This document shows, one piece after another, positions 24,236 through 32,487 of a DNA stretch of 64,000 nucleotides. How positions within the stretch are numbered: the stretch's first letter is position 1; every line of letters begins with the position of its first letter. The stretch covers positions 22,789 through 86,788 of the forward strand of contig DCFU01000013.1 of the NCBI GenBank assembly GCA_002319795.1, read 5' to 3'. The notes below the pieces were generated by a model. It searched no databases. It was not told the origin of the DNA and saw nothing but the letters and a program-made list of their open reading frames with translations. Source of the stretch: Megamonas sp. UBA1796 (lineage in GTDB: Bacteria > Bacillota > Negativicutes > Selenomonadales > Selenomonadaceae). The position numbers were made by a program, and so were the translations under genes.

Positions 24236-25480
24236 TCATAGTTCCGGCTGGTACTTGCGGAAAATCAACGTGGCATTATGTCCGCCGAACCCAAATGAAT
24301 TGGATAGACCATATTCCAATTCAGCTGTATGGCCTGTATTCGCCGTATAATTCAAATCACAATCCGCATCGGCGGTATGATAATGAATTGTCGGCGGTAC
24401 AAAACCATCCCGGAGTGCCAAAGCCGTAATGATAGCTTCTATTCCACCCGCTGCCCCGAGCAAATGCCCGGTCATGGATTTCGTCGAGCTGACTGCCAGT
24501 TTATAGGCATAATCCTGGAAAACTTCTTTAATTGCCTGCGTTTCCCCTTTATCGCCAACTTCGGTTGAAGTACCATGCGCATTAATATATTGAACAGCTG
24601 TTGGCTCTATTTTAGCATCTTTTAGAGCGATTTGCATACATCTGGCGCCACCTTCGCCACCAGGTGCACCAGCAGTAATATGATAGGCATCATTGGTGCA
24701 TCCATAACCAACGAGTTCAGCTATAATATGGGCTCCGCGTTTTTTGGCATGTTCCAGTTCTTCTAAAACGACGATACCAGCGCCTTCTGCCATGACAAAA
24801 CCATCCCGATCCCGGTCAAACGGCCGGCAGGCACTCTCTACGTCAACATTACGCGTCATGGCTTTATTCGCGCAAAAACCCGCCATAGCAAGTCTGGTAA
24901 TAGGGGCTTCCGTACCACCGGCAATCATAATAGCAGCATCGTTTCTTTGAATTATCTTAAAAGCATCACCAATCGCATTCGCCGAAGAAGCACATGCCGA
25001 AACGGTGCACTCTACAAAACCTTTAATGCCAAATTTAATCGCCGTCATTCCGGCAGCCATATTCGGCAGCATCATCGGAATCAAAAAGGGGCTGACCCGG
25101 TCTGCCCCCTTCGTCAAAAGTATTTCATGCTGCCTTTCCAGGGTTTCCAGTCCGCCGATTCCAGAACCGATAATCATACCGGCGGTTTCCCTTTGCAGCG
25201 ACTCTTTATCAAGTTTTGCATCATCTAGTGCCTGTTTCGTTGCCGCCATAGCATATTGCGTAAAGCGATCGGTTCTTTTCACCTCTTTTTTATCCATAAA
25301 AGGGGCAGGATCAAAATCTTTTATCTCAGCAGCGACCTTGGTCGGCAAATCGCTCGTATCAATTCTTTCAATCCGAGTGATACCATTTTTTCCCTGCTTT
25401 ATGGCTTCCCAAAGAGAGGCCACATCTGTTCCCAATGAAGTAACGGCTCCCATCCCTGTAATAACTACACGACGTTGCAT
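24236..25480 (-). CDS. fabF: Beta-ketoacyl-ACP synthase II
   Basis: 414 residues, full-length KAS II, which condenses malonyl-ACP with acyl-ACP in fatty-acid elongation. All active-site residues are present: Cys163 (VSACASSANAIG), His302 (NAHGTSTEVGD), Lys334 (SSTKSMTGH) and His339 (GHLLGAAGG). Start ATG 25480 with GAGGTTATTTGT upstream. It stands apart from any other fab gene in the window, so it is probably an extra copy rather than the one in the main fab operon. Its role may be fine tuning of unsaturated or secondary fatty acids; that is inference. Confidence 0.93.
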   Translation of the reverse strand: MQRRVVITGMGAVTSLGTDVASLWEAIKQGKNGITRIERIDTSDLPTKVAAEIKDFDPAPFMDKKEVKRTDRFTQYAMAATKQALDDAKLDKESLQRETAGMIIGSGIGGLETLERQHEILLTKGADRVSPFLIPMMLPNMAAGMTAIKFGIKGFVECTVSACASSANAIGDAFKIIQRNDAAIMIAGGTEAPITRLAMAGFCANKAMTRNVDVESACRPFDRDRDGFVMAEGAGIVVLEELEHAKKRGAHIIAELVGYGCTNDAYHITAGAPGGEGGARCMQIALKDAKIEPTAVQYINAHGTSTEVGDKGETQAIKEVFQDYAYKLAVSSTKSMTGHLLGAAGGIEAIITALALRDGFVPPTIHYHTADADCDLNYTANTGHTAELEYGLSNSFGFGGHNATLIFRKYQPEL

Positions 25481-25755
25481 ACAAATAACCTCACTTTATA
25501 TTTCAATTTCATAAACCTTTCTAAGATTACCACATGCACCGCGGAAAAAATGAACAACTCTTGCTATCTATGTAATATTTATCCTGAAAAGGACAGGATT
25601 CCCTTTACTACATCAGATGCGTCTTTGGACTCCATACTGTGGTGCGCTTGTGCGGTATCGTAGCGGGGAACGTTTCTGAAATTCCAGGAAAAATTTATGC
25701 CATGTTGTATCATGACCCTTTGCAGGCATGTATAAGAGTGAAGGGAGGTGATCTT

Positions 25756-25980
25756 ATGGTAGTACAAAGAAGCGGTGCGGCAAGCAAGCTGATTGTAAAG
25801 GTTGAGACCGGTGTTACGGCGAACGGGACGGCAACCTACAGCCAGCGTACTTTTACACACATCAATCCGGAACTCGGTGATGCGGATGTTCTGGATCTCG
25901 GCAAAGCACTGGGCGGCTTGCAGGCACATCCGGTTGTTTCTGTGAATCGGCAGGATGCTGCAAAGCTCGAGGAGGCCTAA
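25756..25980 (+). CDS. DUF1659-family small protein
   Basis: 74 residues starting MVVQRSGAASKLIVKVETG, with GTATYSQRTFTHINPELGDADVLDLGKALGGLQ and a C-terminal VNRQDAAKLEEA. This is the DUF1659 pattern found in Firmicutes; function unknown. ATG 25756 is preceded by GGGAGGTGATCTT. It is followed after 40 bp by a DUF2922 gene; the two families commonly travel together. Confidence 0.8.
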   Translation: MVVQRSGAASKLIVKVETGVTANGTATYSQRTFTHINPELGDADVLDLGKALGGLQAHPVVSVNRQDAAKLEEA

Positions 25981-26020
25981 CATAGGGCTTTCGTATTCTT
26001 GAGGAAGGGAGGAGATATGC

Positions 26021-26233
26021 ATGAGTAAGGTACTTAGGATGGTGTTCCAGCTTGAGGGTACGAAGACGGTGACGTATAGTCTTGCAGACCCAAAGGATGG
26101 TCTGAAGAAGGCAGACGTCGCGGCGGTCATGGACAATATGATTGCCAGGAAGGCTGTACTTGTGCGTGGGGTCGCACCTAAAACGGTTAAGGAAATCGTG
26201 GTGCGCAGCACGGAGGAAACAGAGCTCGCCTGA
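26021..26233 (+). CDS. DUF2922-family small protein
   Basis: 70 residues, MSKVLRMVFQLEGTKTVTYSLADPKDGLKKADVAAVMDNMI..., matching the DUF2922 pattern (a beta-rich half, ADPK.GLT-like turn, then a helix). Function unknown. GGGAGGAGATATGC precedes ATG 26021. It ends just before a strong terminator, making a two-gene unit with the DUF1659 gene. Confidence 0.82.
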   Translation: MSKVLRMVFQLEGTKTVTYSLADPKDGLKKADVAAVMDNMIARKAVLVRGVAPKTVKEIVVRSTEETELA

Positions 26234-26240
26234 GCTTAGC

Positions 26241-26282
26241 ATACCCGGTCTGGCGGCGTTTAGCCGTTGGACCGGGTATTTT
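26241..26282 (+). terminator. Intrinsic terminator after DUF2922
   Basis: ATACCCGGTC paired with GACCGGGTAT (10 bp), an inner GGCGGC.../GCCG pairing in the loop, then TTTT. Confidence 0.85.
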
Positions 26283-26434
26283 GCTGTATTTCCTTATGCA
26301 GGTATACTATATTTGTGTATCAAACCGGGAGTATTGTAGTTGCTATGCCCTGCGCCGGATTGTATAATATATGGGAAAAGGACTGGTTTCCAGCAGGTGA
26401 GGAAAATACTTTACGGAATGGATGTGGTTCATAT

Positions 26435-27397
26435 ATGTTGTCCTATGCTGATATATTCAAAGCAAAGGAAAGGCTCCGCCCGTATATTGTCCGGACGCCG
26501 CTGCTGCGTGTGCATGCGCTTGACGCTGTACTCGGCTGTGAGGTGTATCTGAAGCCGGAAAATCTCCAAAGGACAGGATCGTTTAAGATTCGCGGCGCGC
26601 TGAATCGGATCCTCTCGCTGTCGGAAGAAGAGAAAAGCAGGGGCATCGTATGCTGCTCCAGCGGGAATCATGCACAGGGAGTCGCCTGCGCAGCAAGCAT
26701 ATTGGGTATCGATGCCAAAATCGTAATGCCGCTGAACTGCAACCCGGTGAAGCTCGCGGGAGCCAAAGCCTTTGGTTCAGAGGTTATACTTGCAGGTACA
26801 AATTCCACGGAGCGGGATGCCAAAGCAGACGAGTTGGTTCGTACAGAAGGCAGGATACTGGTGCATCCGTATGCGGATGACGCTGTAAAGGCCGGGCAGG
26901 GAACTATGGGAATCGAGATTTTGGAGGATGCGCCTGCGATGGATGCTGTCGTGGTTCCTATCGGCGGTGGAGGCATGATTTCTGGTATCGCGACGGCTGT
27001 AAAGGCTGCAAGGCCGGATATCCGTGTCATCGGGGCAGAGCCGGCCGGTGCGCCGCGGTATGGACTCAGCCGGAGCAAGGGAACGCCGCAGCGGCTTTCC
27101 TCCGTGGATACAATCGCGGATGGGACGCGGACGGACCATGCAGATCCAGGAAACTTTGCTATCATAGAGGCACTGGTGGATGAACTGGTAACGGCGCAGG
27201 ATTCTTCTATTGAGGATGCCATGTATCTGCTGCTTGCTAAAGCGAAGATCGTAGCGGAACCGTCTTCTTCCCTGGGTATAGCGGCTGTGCTGGAGGGAAC
27301 GCTGTCTTTCGAAGCGCGGCAGAAGGTTTGCTTCGTAATATCGGCAGGCAATAATGATTTGTCACTGGTAAAGAGCATATTGGAAAGAAAGCAATGA
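26435..27397 (+). CDS. Threonine/serine ammonia-lyase (PLP fold type II)
   Basis: About 320 residues, the short catabolic type with no ACT-like regulatory domain. YLKPENLQRTGSFKIRGA holds the PLP Lys51, then CSSGNHAQGVA, the phosphate loop PIGGGGM and a final SAGNNDL. Deaminates threonine to 2-oxobutyrate or serine to pyruvate; serine racemase-like activity is also possible in this size class. The frame is open from 26267, but ATG 26435 begins the domain; its ribosome site is weak (GGATGTGG). Its own terminator is shared with the convergent aminotransferase. Confidence 0.87.
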   Translation: MLSYADIFKAKERLRPYIVRTPLLRVHALDAVLGCEVYLKPENLQRTGSFKIRGALNRILSLSEEEKSRGIVCCSSGNHAQGVACAASILGIDAKIVMPLNCNPVKLAGAKAFGSEVILAGTNSTERDAKADELVRTEGRILVHPYADDAVKAGQGTMGIEILEDAPAMDAVVVPIGGGGMISGIATAVKAARPDIRVIGAEPAGAPRYGLSRSKGTPQRLSSVDTIADGTRTDHADPGNFAIIEALVDELVTAQDSSIEDAMYLLLAKAKIVAEPSSSLGIAAVLEGTLSFEARQKVCFVISAGNNDLSLVKSILERKQ

Positions 27398-27428
27398 CAG
27401 CGCGCACACATGCAAAAAATCTATAAAT

Positions 27429-27483
27429 AAACCCCTCATATTTCAAGCTATATACACATAGCTAAAATGTGAGGGGTTTTCTT
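27429..27483. terminator. Bidirectional terminator between convergent genes
   Basis: AAACCCCTCATATTT and AAAATGTGAGGGGTTTT pair around a loop, with A-run on the left and T-run on the right, serving the dehydratase (+) and the aminotransferase (-). Confidence 0.85.
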
Positions 27484-27549
27484 ATGCTCTGGTTTATTGT
27501 CTTGTCCTATCGTTATCTTACCAACAAACAGCGCAGACAGCTTTCATAC

Positions 27550-28767
27550 TTATTTGCGATAGCGGTCCATGACCTTCAGCAGACGATCGATTGCGTTCAC
27601 GGCTGCTTTATGATCTTGTGAGAAATTGATGCGGAAGCTGTTGGTGAACTGTGCACCAAATTCGGTACCTGGCGTGACCGTGGCATTGGTCTGCAGGCGC
27701 ACAATCCGGACGAATTCACCGATGGTGACATCAAGCGGAGGAAGCTGAGGGAAAAGGTAGCTGCCAGCTTCGGTGGGGCGTACGCGCATGCCTTCTGCTG
27801 CTTGGAATTTTTGCAGGAGTTCGTCGCGAATCGCCTGATGCTGGGCAATGCGTTGCTGTATCCAGCCAGCCGGTTCACTGAACCATGATTTCAATACAGC
27901 CTGGCTGTAGCCTGGTGCGCGCAGGGAGACAATGGCTTGGAGCTTTTCCATGCGGTCGATGACCGCGGCGGAGCCAAAGGCTGTGCCAAGACGGTAGCCG
28001 CTGAGGGACTCGGTTTTGGAGGGGCCAATGATCGTGATGAGATTTTCGGGATTCATGATATTTTGGGCGCAAAGATGTGTATAAAGGCGGTTTTCAAAAA
28101 TCTGCCGGGAATATAATTCATCTGCGATGACAAATGCACCGTAATGTGCAGCGAGGGTGGCGATACGGCGAATTTCCTCCGGCGAGTAGATGACACCGGT
28201 AGGATTATTCGGATTGGAAAACAGGAACAGCCGGGCACCGGCCTTGAAGGCTTGTTCCAGTTCTGTAAGATCGAGCCCCGCACGGTCATTGAAATCAAAA
28301 TAGTGCATTTCGACCGGGATGATATCGCCGTCGAAGAACTCGGCAAGCTTGCGGTTGGCAAAATAGTCCGGTGCGACAATAGCAACCTTATCGCCGCGGG
28401 CGATTGTGGCACCCATAGCCAGGAATAACGCTCCTTGTGTACCGGGTGTGATAATCACGTTGCGTTCCGGGTCGAGCTGCGTACCGGTATAGCGGGCCAG
28501 TTTTTCTGCGAGATCGATGCGTGCAGCTTTGCCGCCGCGATACTCTGTATAGGCCTGCCTGCCGCCGGTATGGAAGCCATCGATGAAAAGCTCCAGTGTG
28601 CCCGGAGTTGGTTCAAAGGCATCGACATCACCGTGTGAGAAATCAACAGCTCTGCCGGGAAGTTTTTCACCGCGCAGGTCTGGTATGTCAGCCTTTTGCC
28701 TTGTTTCCTGTCCCGGTGCGTTATCAACGCCGAGTTTCTGGAATTTTTTCTCTAAGGATGTATGCAT
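27550..28767 (-). CDS. Class I/II aminotransferase
   Basis: 405 residues from ATG 28767 (GAGGAG at 8 nt upstream); the frame continues to 28845 without a better start. PLP fold type I: TPGTQGALFLAMG, PNNPTG at about 186-191, IADELYSRQIF, and PLP lysine Lys251 in GPSKTESLSGYRLG. Closest in layout to aspartate/aromatic-type aminotransferases that accept several amino acids. It is divergent from the LysR gene at 28925, which is its likely regulator. Confidence 0.88.
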   Translation of the reverse strand: MHTSLEKKFQKLGVDNAPGQETRQKADIPDLRGEKLPGRAVDFSHGDVDAFEPTPGTLELFIDGFHTGGRQAYTEYRGGKAARIDLAEKLARYTGTQLDPERNVIITPGTQGALFLAMGATIARGDKVAIVAPDYFANRKLAEFFDGDIIPVEMHYFDFNDRAGLDLTELEQAFKAGARLFLFSNPNNPTGVIYSPEEIRRIATLAAHYGAFVIADELYSRQIFENRLYTHLCAQNIMNPENLITIIGPSKTESLSGYRLGTAFGSAAVIDRMEKLQAIVSLRAPGYSQAVLKSWFSEPAGWIQQRIAQHQAIRDELLQKFQAAEGMRVRPTEAGSYLFPQLPPLDVTIGEFVRIVRLQTNATVTPGTEFGAQFTNSFRINFSQDHKAAVNAIDRLLKVMDRYRK

Positions 28768-28924
28768 AGGATCTCCTCGCTTTCCTTGATATAGGAATAT
28801 ATCTGTTTTATATAAATGATACCGGATTGACACCATGTGATTCAAATACTAAAATTTGTATAAGACTATATAAATAAATCTATGCCTCCCTATATTTGTG
28901 ATGGAGGCTAAAGGATGATTTGTT

Positions 28925-29881
28925 ATGCTGAAAAACCGGGACTATGTTTACGCCGTGTATCTGAACAAGAGCTTCTCCAAAGCGGCGGCAAAGCTCTATA
29001 TATCGCAGCCCTCACTGAGTGCGTCCATCAAGAAAACGGAGGATGCGATCGGGCTGCCGCTTTTTAACCGCAGCACCAATCCCATACAGCTGACTCCGGC
29101 AGGAGAATATTATATGGCGTCGATTGAAAAAATCATGGCCATCGAAAAGGAAATGGCACAGCATTTCAGCCAGCTGCGGGGCTATAGCCGGCAAGTAGTG
29201 AATATTGGCGGCGCGTCTTTTTTTTGTGCTTATGTTTTGCCGGACATCATCCAGAGTTTCAGGGAAAGTTATCCGCAGTATACGGTCAATATACTAGAGG
29301 CGAATGCGGGAGACCTTTTGAACTGCCTGCGTTTAAATACAGTCGATCTTATCATTGATGTAGAAAGACTCGATACGGCAATGTTTGATATGCTGGAATG
29401 GGGCAAGGAATATATCCTTCTGGCTGTGCCGGCGGAGTATAGCATCAATGAGCGGCTGCATGCTTATCGGCTGAGTTTTGACCAGGTCCGGCGGGAGGAA
29501 TATCTTGCTGGATGCCCGGCGGTTGACTTAAAGGAATTCCGGCAGGAGCCGTTCCTCTTCCTGAAAAAAGGGAATGATATGTATAAACGAGGTATGAAGA
29601 TGTGCCGTCAGGCAGGTTTCAGGCCAAAGGTAGCGATGTATCTCGACCAGTTGCTGACGGCATATTATATCGCTTGCAGCGGCAAAGGCATGGCTTTTGT
29701 GCGGGCAGGGATACCAAAATATCTGGAGCCTACGAGCCGGGTGTTTTTTTATAAAATCAACGATGAAAATGCTCTGCGCAGCATCATGCTGTACTACAGG
29801 AAAGCGCAGCCGCTTTCGGCGGCAAGTGAATCATTTATTGATTTTTTGCAGAGGAGAAAAGATTTCCATCAAATCGTTTGA
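28925..29881 (+). CDS. LysR-family transcriptional regulator
   Basis: 318 residues. wHTH: YVYAVYLNKSFSKAAAKLYISQPSLSASIKKTEDAIGLPLFNRSTNPIQLTPAGEYY. Effector domain with YILLAVPAEYSIN, FLFLKKGNDMYKRGMKMCRQAGFRP and LDQLLTAYYIACSGKGMAFV. It closely resembles the LysR at 54283-55239 along the whole length (same size, same RST.PIQLT and GNDMY/R segments). It is divergent from the aminotransferase; the shared 157-bp gap should hold both promoters. Confidence 0.9.
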   Translation: MLKNRDYVYAVYLNKSFSKAAAKLYISQPSLSASIKKTEDAIGLPLFNRSTNPIQLTPAGEYYMASIEKIMAIEKEMAQHFSQLRGYSRQVVNIGGASFFCAYVLPDIIQSFRESYPQYTVNILEANAGDLLNCLRLNTVDLIIDVERLDTAMFDMLEWGKEYILLAVPAEYSINERLHAYRLSFDQVRREEYLAGCPAVDLKEFRQEPFLFLKKGNDMYKRGMKMCRQAGFRPKVAMYLDQLLTAYYIACSGKGMAFVRAGIPKYLEPTSRVFFYKINDENALRSIMLYYRKAQPLSAASESFIDFLQRRKDFHQIV

Positions 29882-29888
29882 AAAATCT

Positions 29889-29914
29889 AAAAAAGGGCCA
29901 CATGTCCTTTTTTT
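29889..29914 (+). terminator. Intrinsic terminator after the lysR gene
   Basis: AAAAAAGG and CCTTTTTTT pair across a 9-nt loop, 8 bp after the LysR stop. Confidence 0.7.
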
Positions 29915-30142
29915 GTCAGAGAAATCCCGTTAGAATAAAGGTTGAAAATTATATAAACTCCATACAGATAGGCTGTGGTATGTTATGATATATGTATTAT
30001 CGGGACTGCGGACGGTTATGTCGGAGATGGTTCAGAGAATCTTGCAAAGGAGGCGGGCACGAGGCCTGGTAGGGGATTGCGGCAGCTGTTGCAGCGGAAA
30101 ATGAAAAGGATACGAACGAATGCAAACAGAAGGAGAGATTTG

Positions 30143-30994
30143 ATGAACAAGAAAAGAAATGCGGTATTATCAGCGATTATCGGCTTGTCGTTTTTGGTGG
30201 CGGCACCAAGCAGTGTCTATGCGGTTGACGTACAGCCAACTGCGGCTTATACGCAGAAGGACTTAAACGACCAGGAGGTAATGGGGCTGTTGTGGGTCCA
30301 GACATCTGCCGAGTATCGGGAACTGTGCTATCAGGCATATAATGCGGCTGCGATGGAAGTGGATCGTGCGATTGCCCGGCATAAGACGGGGGATAAGCCG
30401 CTGGCCATTGTGCTGGACTGCGATGAAACGGTGCTTGATAACAGTGCGGCACAGGGCGGATACCTTGATACAGATAATGCCTATTCAGATAAGACTTGGG
30501 ATACATGGGTTACGCAGGCACGGGCTGAGGCAATGCCGGGAGCTGCCGAATATTTGCAGGGAGTGGCTAAAAAGGGCGTAGAGATTTTCTATGTGACGAA
30601 TCGCGCTGCAGCGACAGAATATGAAGGAACTGCCAAGAACCTCAAGAAGCTCCATTTCCCGATGGTGGATACCAAACACTTACTGCTGAAGACGGATTCG
30701 GGAAACAAGCAGATACGTTTCGACCAGATTGCCAAAAATTATGATGTGGCTGTTTATATGGGTGATAACGCGGGGGATTTGCCGATTGGCACATATCATA
30801 AGAGCATGGAGGAACGCAATGCCATCGTTGATCAGCATAAGGCTGAGTTTGGTACGAGGTTTATTGTATTCCCAAATCCCGAGTATGGTGATTGGGAAGG
30901 TTCATTGGCGAAGAACTATTGGAGCCTGAGTCCAGAGCAAAAGAGTGAACTTAGAAAGTCGCTTATCAAAAAATGGCATCTCGATGAGAAATAA
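30143..30994 (+). CDS. Secreted HAD acid phosphatase, e(P4)/5'-nucleotidase family
   Basis: 283 residues. Sec signal peptide in the first 27 (KKRNAVLSAIIGLSFLVAAPSSVYA) with an AxA-type cleavage site; no lipobox Cys, unlike the classical lipoprotein e(P4). Catalytic HAD motif LDCDETVLDNS (Asp92, Asp94), motif II FYVTNRAA and motif IV YMGDNAGD are intact. The C-terminus (PNPEYGDWEGSL) fits class C acid phosphatases, which release phosphate from nucleotides outside the membrane. ATG 30143 is preceded by AAGGAGAG. It sits just upstream of the nucleoside operon and so likely supplies nucleosides or phosphate. Confidence 0.88.
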   Translation: MNKKRNAVLSAIIGLSFLVAAPSSVYAVDVQPTAAYTQKDLNDQEVMGLLWVQTSAEYRELCYQAYNAAAMEVDRAIARHKTGDKPLAIVLDCDETVLDNSAAQGGYLDTDNAYSDKTWDTWVTQARAEAMPGAAEYLQGVAKKGVEIFYVTNRAAATEYEGTAKNLKKLHFPMVDTKHLLLKTDSGNKQIRFDQIAKNYDVAVYMGDNAGDLPIGTYHKSMEERNAIVDQHKAEFGTRFIVFPNPEYGDWEGSLAKNYWSLSPEQKSELRKSLIKKWHLDEK

Positions 30995-31121
30995 TTGGTA
31001 TGCAGCTGCATCTTAAAATTATATAAAGCGTACAGTACTTCATTGTTGCTTCGTTCTGTGATGGTTTTGAGGAAAGGCATCCGACGCTGTGGTAAGATTT
31101 TTGGATGTAGATGTACCAGGG

Positions 31122-31156
31122 AATGGAGTCTGTTGTATGGCAGCCTCCATTTTTTT
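31122..31156 (+). terminator. Terminator-like hairpin in the deoB leader
   Basis: AATGGAG and CTCCATT pair across a 16-nt loop, then TTTTTTT. It lies 128 bp after the phosphatase stop and 105 bp before deoB. It may end the phosphatase transcript, or act as an attenuator if the deoB promoter is upstream. Confidence 0.55.
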
Positions 31157-31260
31157 AGAGAATCGGTCTGCCGCACCTGAAAAATTCGCATAGAAGGAAA
31201 AACATATAAATATTCAGTTGATTATGAAGCGTGGATTGTCAGAAAAAAGGAGTTTTTACC

Positions 31261-32436
31261 ATGAAGAAATATAGACGTGCTTATATCATTGTGCTTGACA
31301 GCTATGGCATCGGGCAGGCACCGGATGCCGCTGAATTCGGGGATGGCGAATGCCATACGCTGCAGACCATCGTGCGTTCGACGCAATACAATACGCCGAA
31401 TATGAAAAGGTTAGGATTGTTCAATATCGAAGGTGTAGAATGCGGAGAAAAAGAATTAGCCCCTATCGGCGCTTATGGACGCTTGCAGGAGCGCTCCCGC
31501 GGCAAGGATACGACCATCGGGCATTGGGAAATCGCGGGCATTGTTTCAGAAACACCGCTTCCTACGTATCCGGAGGGCTTTCCTGCGGATGTCATTGCCC
31601 GCTTAGAGAAGGCCCTGGGACGTAAAATTATTTGTAATAAGCCATATTCGGGTACAAAGGTTATCGAAGATTATGGGCAGGAGCATGAAAGGACGGGGGC
31701 ACTCATTGTTTATACATCGGCGGACAGCGTGCTTCAGATCGCGGCGCATGAGAATATTGTTCCCCCGGAAAAGCTTTATGAATATTGCCGTATAGCGCGG
31801 TCTGTCATGACCGGGCAGCATTCGGTCGGCCGCATTATTGCGCGTCCTTTTGAGGGCAAATATCCGGATTATGAGCGTACCCCGCGCCGCCATGATTTTT
31901 CCATGCAGCCGCCAGCGGAGACGATGCTGGATGCGCTGCAGGGGAAGGACTTCGCTACGATTGGTATCGGCAAGATTTCCGATATTTTTGCGGCGCGCGG
32001 TATTGGCCGGCATATCGGGATCAACGGCAATACGGATGGGATGGACAAGGCCATAGCGACACTCGATGATGACTTTTGCGGGCTGTGTTTTGTAAATCTT
32101 GTTGATTTTGATATGAAATATGGGCATCGTCGTGATATTGACGGCTATGCGCATGCAGCTACGCTATTTGACCGTCAGCTTGCCGTATTTATGGACAAGA
32201 TGCATGACGATGATGTGCTTATGATTACCGCGGATCATGGGTGTGATCCTGGCGCGCCAGGTACAGATCATACACGCGAATATGTACCGTTTCTTGCTTA
32301 TGGCAGGGGAATCCGGGCCGGAGTCAATCTCGGCACACGTTCAAGTTTTGCGGATATAGCGGCTACGGTTACCGATATGTTCGGGGTGGAGCTTGCAACG
32401 AAGGGAAAAAGTTTTCGCAAGGATATCGAAAAATAA
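31261..32436 (+). CDS. deoB: Phosphopentomutase
   Basis: 391 residues, full family length. Interconverts (deoxy)ribose 1-phosphate and 5-phosphate. Alkaline-phosphatase-fold metal sites: AYIIVLDSYGIGQAPDA at the start and the C-terminal TADHGCDPGAPGTDHTREYVP; GKDTTIGHWEIAG carries the phospho-accepting Thr region. ATG 31261 follows AAGGAG. First gene of the salvage operon deoB-pdp-cdd-5'-nucleotidase-nupC (gaps 51, 24, 22 and 53 bp). Confidence 0.95.
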   Translation: MKKYRRAYIIVLDSYGIGQAPDAAEFGDGECHTLQTIVRSTQYNTPNMKRLGLFNIEGVECGEKELAPIGAYGRLQERSRGKDTTIGHWEIAGIVSETPLPTYPEGFPADVIARLEKALGRKIICNKPYSGTKVIEDYGQEHERTGALIVYTSADSVLQIAAHENIVPPEKLYEYCRIARSVMTGQHSVGRIIARPFEGKYPDYERTPRRHDFSMQPPAETMLDALQGKDFATIGIGKISDIFAARGIGRHIGINGNTDGMDKAIATLDDDFCGLCFVNLVDFDMKYGHRRDIDGYAHAATLFDRQLAVFMDKMHDDDVLMITADHGCDPGAPGTDHTREYVPFLAYGRGIRAGVNLGTRSSFADIAATVTDMFGVELATKGKSFRKDIEK

Positions 32437-32487
32437 GTGTGTGCGGTGCGGCGTTAAACATCTACTGCAGAGGGAGGACGAATCTAT

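Noticed and set aside
26267..26434. 56-codon N-terminal extension of the threonine dehydratase
   Set aside because: It begins inside the terminator hairpin and lacks homology-like sequence; ATG 26435 starts the domain.
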